From positions 5,084,001 through 5,148,000 of the forward strand of contig NZ_CP036426.1 in NCBI RefSeq assembly GCF_007752535.1: DNA of 64,000 nt, written 5' to 3'. This DNA comes from Tautonia plasticadhaerens. GTDB lineage: Bacteria; Planctomycetota; Planctomycetia; Isosphaerales; Isosphaeraceae. This document shows, piece by piece, positions 54,679 through 62,213 of the stretch. The position numbers and the translations under genes are program-made. The notes below the pieces were generated by a model. The model was not told the DNA's origin, ran no database searches, and saw only the letters and a program-made list of their open reading frames with translations. Positions within the stretch are counted from its first letter, which is position 1. Every line of letters starts with the position of its first letter.

Positions 54679-56546
54679 TTACACATCGCCCTCCGACCGC
54701 TTCGCCGCCGACCTCCCCCAGCCGCGGCTCCGGGCGACATATCCAACCGAGTACATGTCGAACTCCAGTCCCTTCGCCGTCCGATAGCCCTCCGCCTTCA
54801 GCATCCCTGCGATGCTCTCATAGCTATGTGCGGGCAAGAGCGAGCGAATCCGCTCGACCGCGGCCGTCGGCGTCCGCGGCGCCCACGCCCCGACCGCCGG
54901 CCGCGGCGCCCTGACCTTCGTCCGCGCCCCGGTGTGCCACTCCACCTCGATCCGGATCTGGCCCGCCACGGTCACTCCGTCCAGATACACACGATGGACC
55001 AGGAATCGCAACAGCTCCTTCCGGTCCTCCATCCCGGTCGTCGCCGCGTGCCAGACCCCGCCGAGGTCGGCGGCCATCTCGCGCACCCGCCGCCGCTCGG
55101 CCGCCCCCAGCGGGCTGGCCGAGCGGCGGTCCAGCTCCTCGGCCTCCCGCTTCAGTCGCTCGCGATCGCGCAGCGCCTCCTCCCAGCGCACCTCCAGCTC
55201 GGCCGCGACCAACCGGTTGGCCGGATCGGTCGCCTCGTACCGCCGGCGGGCGATCTCGACCTCGTAGTCGGCCCGCTGGATCTGCATCCCCCGCTGCCTG
55301 CGGGCCTCGGCGCGCTCGGCCTCGTAAGCGTCCAGGGCCCGCAGCGCCACGTCCACCTGGGCCGGGGTGACCGCCGCCAGGAACAGTTCGGACACGGCGG
55401 CGTCGACCGGGGCCGAGCTCATCATCTGGCACGTCGGCCCGCCCTGGACATATCCAGCCACGCACCCGTATCCCGGCGCCCGCTTCTCCTTCGTCGAGTA
55501 GTAGAACACGCTCATCCGCGCCCCGCATCGGCCGCACCGGGCAATCCCCTGGAGTAGCGTGTGGCCGCGGCGCGGGGCCCCGCGGGTGCCGGCTCGGAAC
55601 CAGTTGTCCCGGAGCGTCTGCTGGTTCCCCACGAACTGGTCCCACGTGATGTAGGCGGGGTACACGTCCCGCACGCACACCGGCCAGTCGTCCAGCGGCC
55701 GGGTCGTCGTCTTCGCCTTCCCGGTCGCCGGGGAGCGGTCGTACGGGTCGTGCTCCTTCTGCCCACACGCGTACGTTCCTGCATATGCTGGGTTGTGCAG
55801 AATCCTCATGATGGCCCCGAAGGTCGGCGCCTTCCACAGGATCTCGCCGTGACCCGGGCCACCCCAGGTCTGGGCCGGGATCTGGAGCTTTCCTGACGCA
55901 GCCGGGCCACCACCCGGCGGGCCACCCGCAGCTCGGCGAACAGCTCGAAGAGGTACTGGACTCGGGCCTGGACCTGGCGGTCGGGGTGCTTGACCACGGC
56001 ACCGGACTCGGTCCGGACGTACCCGACCGGCAGGGGCTTGGCCAGCTCACCGCGGCGGGCCTTGCTCCACCGCCCGTCGTGCAGCCGGCACCGGATGGTC
56101 ATCAGCTCCGCCTCGCCCAAGGTCCCCTTCACGCCGAGGAGGAGCCTGTCGTTGGGGTCCCGCGGGTCGTAGACGGCCGACTCGTCGGCCAGCAGCGTCT
56201 TGGTGATGCCGCAGGTCTCGACCAGGCGGTGCCAGTCGACCGACGAGCGGGCCAGCCGGGACGCCTCCAGGGCCAGGACCAGCCCGACCTGCCCGGCCCC
56301 GATCTCGGCGAGCAGGCGCTTGAACCCGTCGCGGTGGTCGGAGCGGGCCGCGGACCGCCCCTGGTCCTCGTCGATCGTCTGCACGGCCGCGGCCGGCCAG
56401 CCCAGCGCCCCGGCCCGGGCCGCCAGGGCGTACTGGCGGACGGTGCTCTCGCGGTTGCCTCGGACCTGGTGCGGGGTCGACTGGCGGACGTAGACGACCG
56501 CCTGGCGGCGGAGGTGGTCGGTGCGGATCTTGGTGTCGCTCGGCAT
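54679..56546 (-). pseudogene. Recombinase 3, full length but with a one-base frameshift
   Basis: The 5' part from ATG 56546 encodes VVYVRQSTPHQVRGNRESTV (nucleophile Ser), LALEASRLARSSVDWHRLVE and PVGYVRTESGAVVKHPDRQV, then leaves the family sequence after VVARLRQ. Reading one base back from about 55892 restores GKLQIPAQTWGGPGHGEIL, then MRILHNPAYAGTYACGQKEH, the zinc ribbon (CGRCGARM, GCVAGYVQGGPTCQ), a coiled coil and a C-terminus without an evident MerR-like helix-turn-helix (ends AKRSEGDV). A single deleted base explains both open frames. A GAGGAGGAC motif precedes the ATG. Confidence 0.9.
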
Positions 56547-56700
56547 CACCCGTCCTCCTCGCTGTCGTGGGTGCGGACGGCCCGGAGCACGAGGCGGGAC
56601 AGCCTCAGGCCGAAGCGCTCGCGGTCGTCGGCCGGGAGCAGGGCCCAGAACCCGTCGGTCGTTACGCCGGCGGCCGGCGGCGCGTCGATCGGGTGATCCG
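56546..56700 (-). CDS. Companion block of recombinase 3
   Basis: The block APPAAGVTTDGFWALLPADD continues RERFGLRLSRLVLRAVR and ends at a TGA overlapping the recombinase ATG (TGATG). It aligns with the second block of the other companion genes (W-x2-L-L/R-P-x3-R). Upstream it overlaps the end of the DUF5372-like gene in a different frame. No clear start codon lies near its beginning, so the 5' limit given is arbitrary. Confidence 0.5.
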
Positions 56701-56976
56701 GAGTCGCTGGCACAGCCGGGCCATCGGCGGCAGGGCAAGTGCCAGGAGCAGCGGGCGGCCGTGGGACGGCGGGAAGGCGTTGGCGGCCAGGTCGGTCCAG
56801 GAGGCCGGTGCGGCCGACCGCCGGCCGTCGGGCAGTTGCAGGACGAGCCATGGGACATCCTCCCTCCAGAAGTAGTCCGTCACGGTGGCGAACAAGTCGC
56901 CGACGTCACGCCGGCGCTCCTCGAGGATACCGACCCGCATCTCACGAATGTGGAACGACTGTGGGGTATGTTGCAC
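56662..56976 (-). CDS. DUF5372-like small protein
   Basis: 104 residues from a GTG at 56976, only five bases inside the element end. The part YFWREDVPWLVLQLPDGRRS followed by AAPASWTDLAANAF and ARLCQRL matches the P-x-S-W-T-D core and helical end of DUF5372 proteins, which in planctomycetes and other phyla occur beside such recombinases. Here it replaces the first companion block found in the other elements. Function unknown. Confidence 0.6.
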   Translation of the reverse strand: MQHTPQSFHIREMRVGILEERRRDVGDLFATVTDYFWREDVPWLVLQLPDGRRSAAPASWTDLAANAFPPSHGRPLLLALALPPMARLCQRLRITRSTRRRPPA

Positions 56977-56980
56977 GGCT

Positions 56981-57430
56981 CTTGAGCCCCAGCAGCAGGC
57001 GGTCGTTGTACGAGGTCGGGTCGTACAGGCCGTCGAGGTCGCAGATCAGCGTGCCGAACAGGGCGCACAGCTCCAGCAGCTGATACCAGTCCTTGCAGCT
57101 GCGCGCCAGCCGCGACATCTCGACGCCAAGGATCAGCCCGACCCGGTCCAGCGCCACCTCGCCGAGCAGCCGCTGGAAGCCGGGTCGGCGGTCGGCCGAG
57201 GCGCCCGAGAGGCCGAGGTCGTCGTCGATGACCGTGACCTGGGCCCGCGGCCAGCCCAGGTCGGTGGCCCGCTCGACCAGGCCGTACTGCAGCTGCGTGG
57301 ACTCGCGATGCCGCAGGAACTGTCGGGCGGTCGATTGCCGTACGTAGACGATCGCCAGCCGCTCGCGGTGCCGATCGGTGACCTTGTGGCCGAAGGCCGG
57401 CGCGGCGCGCTCAGCGTCCGGTTGGCTCAT
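56981..57430 (-). pseudogene. Recombinase 2, 5' part (catalytic domain)
   Basis: 150 codons from ATG 57430: AIVYVRQSTARQFLRHREST with the nucleophile Ser, VTVIDDDLGLSGASADRRPG, LGVEMSRLARSCKDWYQLLE and YNDRLLLGLK, where recombinase element 3 begins. Beyond it the frame runs 12 residues into the element and stops. A freely translated catalytic domain of this size could still be made, but it lacks the DNA-binding parts. Confidence 0.92.
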
Positions 57431-57700
57431 GGCCGGCCCTCCGTCCCGGCGCGGCCAGCCGGCGTTCGATCAGGGCGCTGAGCGAGGCGACCAGGCGGCG
57501 CCGGCGCGGAGCCGGGAGCCGCTCCCAGAGGCCGACCGGCGGGGCGGCGCTCAGGCGTACCGGGGGCGGGGGGGCACAGCGGAGGTGGATCGGCTTGCAG
57601 CTCGTGGTGGCATGACGGTCCTCTCTCGGTCGAGTCGTGGCGCCGAGCGATCCATCGGCTCAGGCTCAGAAGGGCATCGGTGGCGATTATCGCCGGGCCC
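57411..57700 (-). CDS. Companion gene of recombinase 2, two frames joined at a C7 tract
   Basis: The first block reads ATDALLSLSRWIARRHDSTE and goes on to PPPLCPPAPG across seven C (complement of 57568-57574). In the +1 frame the second block reads GLWERLPAPRRRRLVASLSA and continues LIERRLAAPGRRAGHE, ending at TGA 57413-57411 inside the recombinase gene. Block order, C7 position and frame relation are the same as in elements 1 and 4. The start codon is not resolved. Confidence 0.55.
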
Positions 57701-57707
57701 TCTGCTG

Positions 57708-57956
57708 ATGGAAGAGGTATGTCAGGAGGGGCAGTCTGCTGAGGTCGCTGCCGCCACGCTCTCCTCCTGGCGTGAGGGCTTCCTCGACGGCGGCACGGCG
57801 GCCCTGAAGAGCCGACCGACCGACGACCGGGACGAGGTGATCCCCCGGCTGCAGGCCAAGGTCGGCCAGCTGACGATGGACAACGAGCTGCTCGACGTGA
57901 AGTGCCAGCGGATGGAGAGCGGCCGCCCTTTTGCGTCGAGGAGGCGGAGCACCTGA
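57708..57956 (+). pseudogene. orfA fragment of an IS3-family element (IS150/IS2-like)
   Basis: From ATG 57708 the frame encodes MEEVCQEGQSAEVAAATLSS, WREGFLDGGTAALKSRPTDD and LQAKVGQLTMDNELLDVKCQ, the helical leucine-zipper half of orfA. The first 30 or so residues of a normal orfA are missing, cut by recombinase element 2. It ends at TGA 57954-57956, overlapping orfB in the -1 frame, with CCTTTTG at about 57928 as the likely slip site. Confidence 0.8.
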
Positions 57957-58693
57957 GCCGCTCCGCCTCCCCGGTCACCGGCCGGCCCTATGGCATGCAG
58001 CGGGTCTGCCGCATCTTCGGCCTCGCCCGCTCGACGGCCTACTACCTCAAGGCACGTGAGGCGGTCGCACCCGAGCAGCGGCCCGTACCCCGCAAGCGGG
58101 GGCCGGTCGGGGCGGGCACCGACGAGGAGCTGGTCGGCCACATCCGCCGGGTGCTGGCCGAGAGCCCGTTCACCGGCGAGGGCTACCGCAAGGTCTGGGC
58201 GAGGCTCCGCCATCAGGGCATCCGTACGGCCTCCGAGCGGGTCCGGCGGCTGATGCGGGAGCATCACCTCCAGGCCCCCCGCCGGGGCGGCCATGCCCAC
58301 GGCCCGAAGGCCCACGACGGCACGATCACCGCCGAGGAGCCGGATCAGATGTGGGGCACCGACATGACCACCACCGTCCCCACCGGCGAGGGCACCGCCC
58401 ACGCCTTCGTGGCGGTCGATCACTGCACCTGCGAATGCGTCGGCCTGCACGCCGCCAAGGGCGGCGACCGGTTCGAGGCGTTGGAGCCGCTGCGGCAAGG
58501 CGTGAGGGAGCACTTCGGCGGCTTCGGGGCGGATGTCGCCTGCGGGCTGACCGTCCGGCACGATCACGGGAGCAACTACCTCAGCGACGACTTCCCGCGG
58601 GAGCTGGCGTTCCTGGGGATGGCCAGCTCGCCGAGCTTCGTGCGAGAGCCCGAGGGCAACGGCTGTGCCGAGCGGTTCATCCGCACGCTGAAG
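57902..58693 (+). pseudogene. IS3-family transposase orfB, 5' part, split by recombinase element 4
   Basis: The frame carries MQRVCRIFGLARSTAYYLKA, ESPFTGEGYRKVWARLRHQG and the integrase core: first Asp in MWGTDMTTTVPTGEGTAHAF, second in TVRHDHGSNYLSDDFPREL, Glu in REPEGNGCAERFIRTLK. It loses homology immediately after this last codon, at 58694. The missing end (EQLLRIRTFATVAELVEALG and on) is found at 61230-61397, 2.5 kb away, beyond a recombinase element. The three catalytic acids are present, but the protein lacks its last 55 residues. Confidence 0.9.
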
Positions 58694-58739
58694 ACAGACC
58701 CGACAGCAACCCGCACTCTGCACACCCGTAGTCGAACCG

Positions 58740-59028
58740 GATACAACGAGCGCAGCAACCGTCTGCCCCTGGGCTCTGCTGGACCTGGCCCGCTGGTGCC
58801 AGGCTCGGCTCGCTTCCCTCGGAGGAGCCGCACCATGCCTCGACGCCCATCCGCCATCGCGCCCCCCCGCGCCTGAAGCCGCCTCGTCCCGTTCTCCAGG
58901 CACCTCGCTGGGACGACCTCCTGCCGGTTCAACGCCGGGAACTGCTCCGGCTGCTCGGCCGGATGCTGACCGAGCGACTCGACCGCGACGGCGCATGCGC
59001 CGGGGAGGTGGCTCGTGATCGGCGGTGA
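58740..59028 (+). CDS. Companion gene of recombinase 4, two frames joined at a C7 tract
   Basis: The first block (frame of base 58770) reads WALLDLARWCQARLASLGGA and reaches seven C at 58862-58868. In the +1 frame the second block reads RLKPPRPVLQAPRWDDLLPV and QRRELLRLLGRMLTERLDRD, ending at TGA 59026-59028. The recombinase GTG at 59015 lies inside this end, a 14-base overlap. A third frame offers ATG 58835 with a 13-codon frame ending just after the tract. The true start is not resolved. Confidence 0.55.
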
Positions 59029-61213
59029 TCCTCCGGCCATCCCCGGCCCGTTCTCACACAAGATCCGGCCCGGGCACCAGGATCGACTGGCCGTCGTCTA
59101 CGTCCGCCAGTCGTCCCCGCATCAGGTGGCCGAGAACCGCGAGTCGGCCGACTTGCAGTACCAGCTCCGTCGCCGGGCGATGGAGCTCGGCTGGTCGGGC
59201 TCCCGGGTGCTGGTCATCGACGATGATCAGGGCTGCAGCGGCCTGTCCATCGACAACCGCCCCGGGTCCCAGCGGCTGCTGGCCGAGGTGTCGCTCGGCC
59301 ACGTCGGGATCGTCTTCGGCCGGGAGATGAGCCGCCTGGCCCGCTCCAACCGTGACTGGCACCAGCTGCTCGAATTGTGTGCGTTGTTCGGTGTGTTGCC
59401 GGCCGATGCCGACGGGGTCTACGACCCGCGCGACGTCAACGACAGGCTCCTGCTGGGCTTGAAGGGGACCCTCTCGGAGGCGGAGACCCACGTGCTGCGG
59501 ACGCGGCTGCACCAGGGCAAGCTGAACAAGGCCCGCCGGGGCGAGCTGTTCACCTGCGTCCCGATCGGCTACGTCCGCTCGGCCGACGGCGGGATCGCCC
59601 TGGACCCGGACGAGCAGGTCCGGTCCGTCGTCGCGATGGTCTTCGCCCCGTTCGCCGAGCTCGGATCCATTCCCGAGGTCCAGGCCCACCTGGCCGCCCA
59701 TGAGATCCGCATCGGCATTCGGGCCTACCGCGGCCCGCAGCGTGGTCAGCTGGTGTGGAGGCCGTCCCGGCGGAGCACCCTCTACGCGATGCTCCGGCAC
59801 CCGGCGTACGCCGGCGCCTACGTCTATGGGCGGCACGCCTGTGACCCGCCGCTGCGGGCCGCCGGCCGGTCGAAGTCGGGACGCCGGACGACGAGCCCGG
59901 AGGAGAGGGTGTGCCTGCTGAAGGGCCGCATCCCGGCGTACATCACCTGGGAGCAGTTCGAGGCCAACGGCAGGCAGCTGCGGGAGAACGACCGTGGTCG
60001 CGGGGCCTCGCGGGTGTCCAGCGGCCGTGGGCCGACGCTGCTCAACGGCCTGGTCCGGTGCGGCCGGTGTGGTCGTCCGATGTCCGCCCGCAACGCGCGG
60101 CCGACGGTCAACCCCCGGTACGTCTGCGACGCCCGGAAGCTGGAGTACGGCGGGCCGCTCCGCCAGAGCACGGCCGCGGCGGCGATCGACCGTCTGATCG
60201 AGGGGTTGGTGCTGCGTGCCGTGGAGCCGGCGGCGCTGGAGCTGAGCCTGCGGGCGGCCGAGCGGGTCGAGCAGGATCGCGAGCGCCTGCACCGGCACTG
60301 GCGGCAGCGGCTGGAGCGGGCTGAGTACGAGGCGAGTCGGGCGCGGCGGCAGTACGACGCCGTCGACCCCGAGAACCGGCTGGTCGCCCGGGAGCTGGAA
60401 CGGCAGTGGGAGCAGAAGCTGGCCGCGCGTCAGCGGCTGGAGGAGGACTATGCCCGGTTCCGGCACGAGCAGCCGCGGCACCTGACCGCGGCGGACCGGG
60501 AGCGGATCCGGGCGTTGGCGGCCGATGGGCCGGCGTTGTGGCGGGCGTCCACGACGCCGATGGCCGACCGCCGGGCGATCGTTCGGCAGTTGGTCGAGCA
60601 GGTGGTAGTGGCGCGCCGCGGGGAGACGGAGGTGATCGAAGTGGTGGTCCGCTGGCTGGGCGGATCGGAGAGCCGCCATGAGGTCCATCAGGGGCTGCGC
60701 CGGTACGATGGTCTCGGGGACTATCCTCGGCTGAAGGGTCGGGTGACGGAGCTGCGCGGTGCCGGCCGGACCGGCGAGCAGATCGCGGAGACGCTGAAAC
60801 AGGAGGGCTATCGCACGCCGAGGGGCGGTACGTTCACCGGCCATCGCGTTCGGCGATTGTTCATGAAACTCGGACTGACCGGGATGCCAGCCGGGGTGCG
60901 TGGCCCCGGTGACCTGCCGGGCTCAGGCGAGTGGTGGCTGCCGGAGTTGGCCGCCGAGCTGGGGGTACGACCGATCGTGGTGCATCGGTGGCGGTGGTCG
61001 GGGTGGCTGCACGGCCGCCAATTGCCGGGGGTCAACGGGCGCTGGATCGTGTGGGCCGACCGATCGGAGCTGCGGCGGCTACGCCGGCTCCGGGTTCACG
61101 AGCTCAGGACTCGAGGGCGAAAAGCCCCGTCGGAATTGACCACGCCGAAGGGGCTCCGGGCCGCGGAGTCACGATCGGCGCGGTCGAGAACGCGTACACG
61201 GAGTGCTACCTGA
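59015..61213 (+). CDS. Large serine recombinase 4, open but with an altered zinc ribbon
   Basis: 732 residues from GTG 59015. Catalytic domain: LAVVYVRQSSPHQVAENRES (nucleophile Ser), FGREMSRLARSNRDWHQLLE. Recombinase domain: PIGYVRSADGGIALDPDEQV and AMLRHPAYAGAYVYGRHACD. The zinc ribbon has CGRCGRPM and YVCDARKLEYGGPLRQS, where Arg stands at the position of the fourth Cys kept in the other copies. The coiled coil and the C-terminal helix-turn-helix (AELGVRPIVVHRWRWSGWLH) are intact. The last 30 residues overlap a hairpin and are probably beyond the functional domain. Confidence 0.92.
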   Translation: MIGGDPPAIPGPFSHKIRPGHQDRLAVVYVRQSSPHQVAENRESADLQYQLRRRAMELGWSGSRVLVIDDDQGCSGLSIDNRPGSQRLLAEVSLGHVGIVFGREMSRLARSNRDWHQLLELCALFGVLPADADGVYDPRDVNDRLLLGLKGTLSEAETHVLRTRLHQGKLNKARRGELFTCVPIGYVRSADGGIALDPDEQVRSVVAMVFAPFAELGSIPEVQAHLAAHEIRIGIRAYRGPQRGQLVWRPSRRSTLYAMLRHPAYAGAYVYGRHACDPPLRAAGRSKSGRRTTSPEERVCLLKGRIPAYITWEQFEANGRQLRENDRGRGASRVSSGRGPTLLNGLVRCGRCGRPMSARNARPTVNPRYVCDARKLEYGGPLRQSTAAAAIDRLIEGLVLRAVEPAALELSLRAAERVEQDRERLHRHWRQRLERAEYEASRARRQYDAVDPENRLVARELERQWEQKLAARQRLEEDYARFRHEQPRHLTAADRERIRALAADGPALWRASTTPMADRRAIVRQLVEQVVVARRGETEVIEVVVRWLGGSESRHEVHQGLRRYDGLGDYPRLKGRVTELRGAGRTGEQIAETLKQEGYRTPRGGTFTGHRVRRLFMKLGLTGMPAGVRGPGDLPGSGEWWLPELAAELGVRPIVVHRWRWSGWLHGRQLPGVNGRWIVWADRSELRRLRRLRVHELRTRGRKAPSELTTPKGLRAAESRSARSRTRTRSAT
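61123..61155 (+). terminator. Hairpin near the 3' end of recombinase gene 4
   Basis: AGCCCCGTCGG (61123-61133) pairs with CCGAAGGGGCT (61145-61155) with one mismatch and an 11-base loop. It lies inside the open frame and has no T-run. By position it corresponds to the hairpin after recombinase 1. Confidence 0.4.
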
Positions 61214-61229
61214 TGTCCGGACGCTCAAG

Positions 61230-61437
61230 GAGCAACTCCTTCGGATCCGCACCTTCGCCACGGTGGCCGAGTTGGTCGAGGCGTTGGGCGAGTTCAAGCG
61301 ACGGTACAACGAGCGATGGCGGATCGGTCGCCACGGCCACAGGCCACCGAGTCAGGTCCGCAGGGACCTCGGCGGTAGAGTCCCAGCGGCGGCGTGAGTA
61401 CGATCGAGTTCCCGTCCAGAGAACCCAGGGCGATACA
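61230..61437 (+). pseudogene. 3' part of the split IS3 transposase and its right end
   Basis: In frame from GAG 61230: EQLLRIRTFATVAELVEALG, EFKRRYNERWRIGRHGHRPP, SQVRRDLGGRVPAAA and stop at 61397. This continues the orfB that ends at 58693. The 40 bases after the stop match those after the other IS3 fragment at 22314, so they are the IS right end (GGCGATACAATC near 61437). Confidence 0.88.
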
Positions 61438-61440
61438 ATC

Positions 61441-62213
61441 ATTGAGTTGTGATAGGCCGCTCCTGAAACCAAGCTGATCTATTCTGTAGCGGCTGTCTAA
61501 CTCTGCTGGGCATGCACCGGGATGACTGTCGTCTCGACCGATCTCCTCGCCATTCCAGCAGGCGGCGATGACAGGCAGGCGGCGCTCGGATGGCGGCCGA
61601 AGGTGTTGCGGCGACCGGGCGAACGTCCCGGACACCTGCTCAAAGAGGGGTCCGAATTAGACGCCTCTTGCTTGCTCGCAGTATAGATTGCTGCTAGATT
61701 ATGTCCGGAACGGTGGCAGGGTGGGTGTTCGATGTCGTACCCCCCGAGGGTTCCTTTGGCGTTGGCGATCCATCCCGAAGATCACCCGTCCTGCAATTGT
61801 TCGGCGGGGAGGCCCCCATACCGAGCGGGGTGAGTCGTCCCGGCAGGGGCGGCGTCTCATTGTCTGGAGCGCTTCGTCGCCACGCCACCGAATCGGCAAG
61901 ACTCCCGATCAACTCCTTGAAGTTGGCACGTCGGCGAAGGAGGATAGCGACCCTGAACAGGCAACCTGTTTATTCGCTGCGTGTTTGAGAATTACGCACT
62001 GGAGCGGTTGGCTCTCCTCGTCGCCATGCGTCGCGATGGAATGCCGCGGGCCGTTCCGCAGCCCGGCCAGAGCGACGCGGAGCGTGGGGACGACAGTCCA
62101 ACGGCGACACTCTTCTTGTTATTTCTGCGTGCTAGAGTGATTTCGGAAAGTCGGGGCGAGCTCGGTCTGGCCGCCTAGGTTTCACCGAGCCGCGGCCTGT
62201 GAGGCTGGCGGAA
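61441..62213. other. Non-coding or decayed region after the mobile-element island
   Basis: About 770 bases. Frames 61688-62140 and 61701-61988 are open but show no family features and overlap each other in different frames; base composition is less GC-rich than coding neighbours. I see no transposase remnant. The last 60 bases (from about 62130) probably hold the promoter of the next gene. Confidence 0.45.

Larger units (their letters stand above)
54650..56980 (-). mobile_element. Recombinase element 3, inserted inside recombinase gene 2
   Basis: The 2331-base unit separates codon K of LLLGLK from codon G of GTMSEAEL in recombinase 2. On the - strand the sequence reads GGGCTCAAG, then the element from AGCCGTGC to GAGCCCTTG, then GGGACC. 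It encodes a DUF5372-like protein, a companion block and a frameshifted recombinase. No inverted ends are visible, as expected for serine-recombinase integration. Whether it carries attachment sites cannot be told without a free copy. Confidence 0.85.
58694..61229 (+). mobile_element. Recombinase element 4, inserted inside the IS3 transposase gene
   Basis: The unit lies between FIRTLK and EQLL of the IS3 transposase. The left junction is ACGCTGAAG then ACAGACCC, the right junction GTCCGGACGCTCAAG then GAG, so ACGCTSAAG appears at both ends and may be a duplicated target core. Content: companion gene, recombinase 4 and a hairpin. Length is close to that of elements 1 and 3 (2.3-2.5 kb). Confidence 0.82.

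Noticed and set aside
39400-61440. CRISPR array or phage-defence system inside the island
   Set aside because: No regularly spaced repeats and no cas, restriction or toxin genes were seen; all recognisable genes are transposases, recombinases or their companions.
61688-62140. Two overlapping small open frames after the IS island
   Set aside because: Different frames overlap, no family features, no clear ribosome site; treated as non-coding or decayed.
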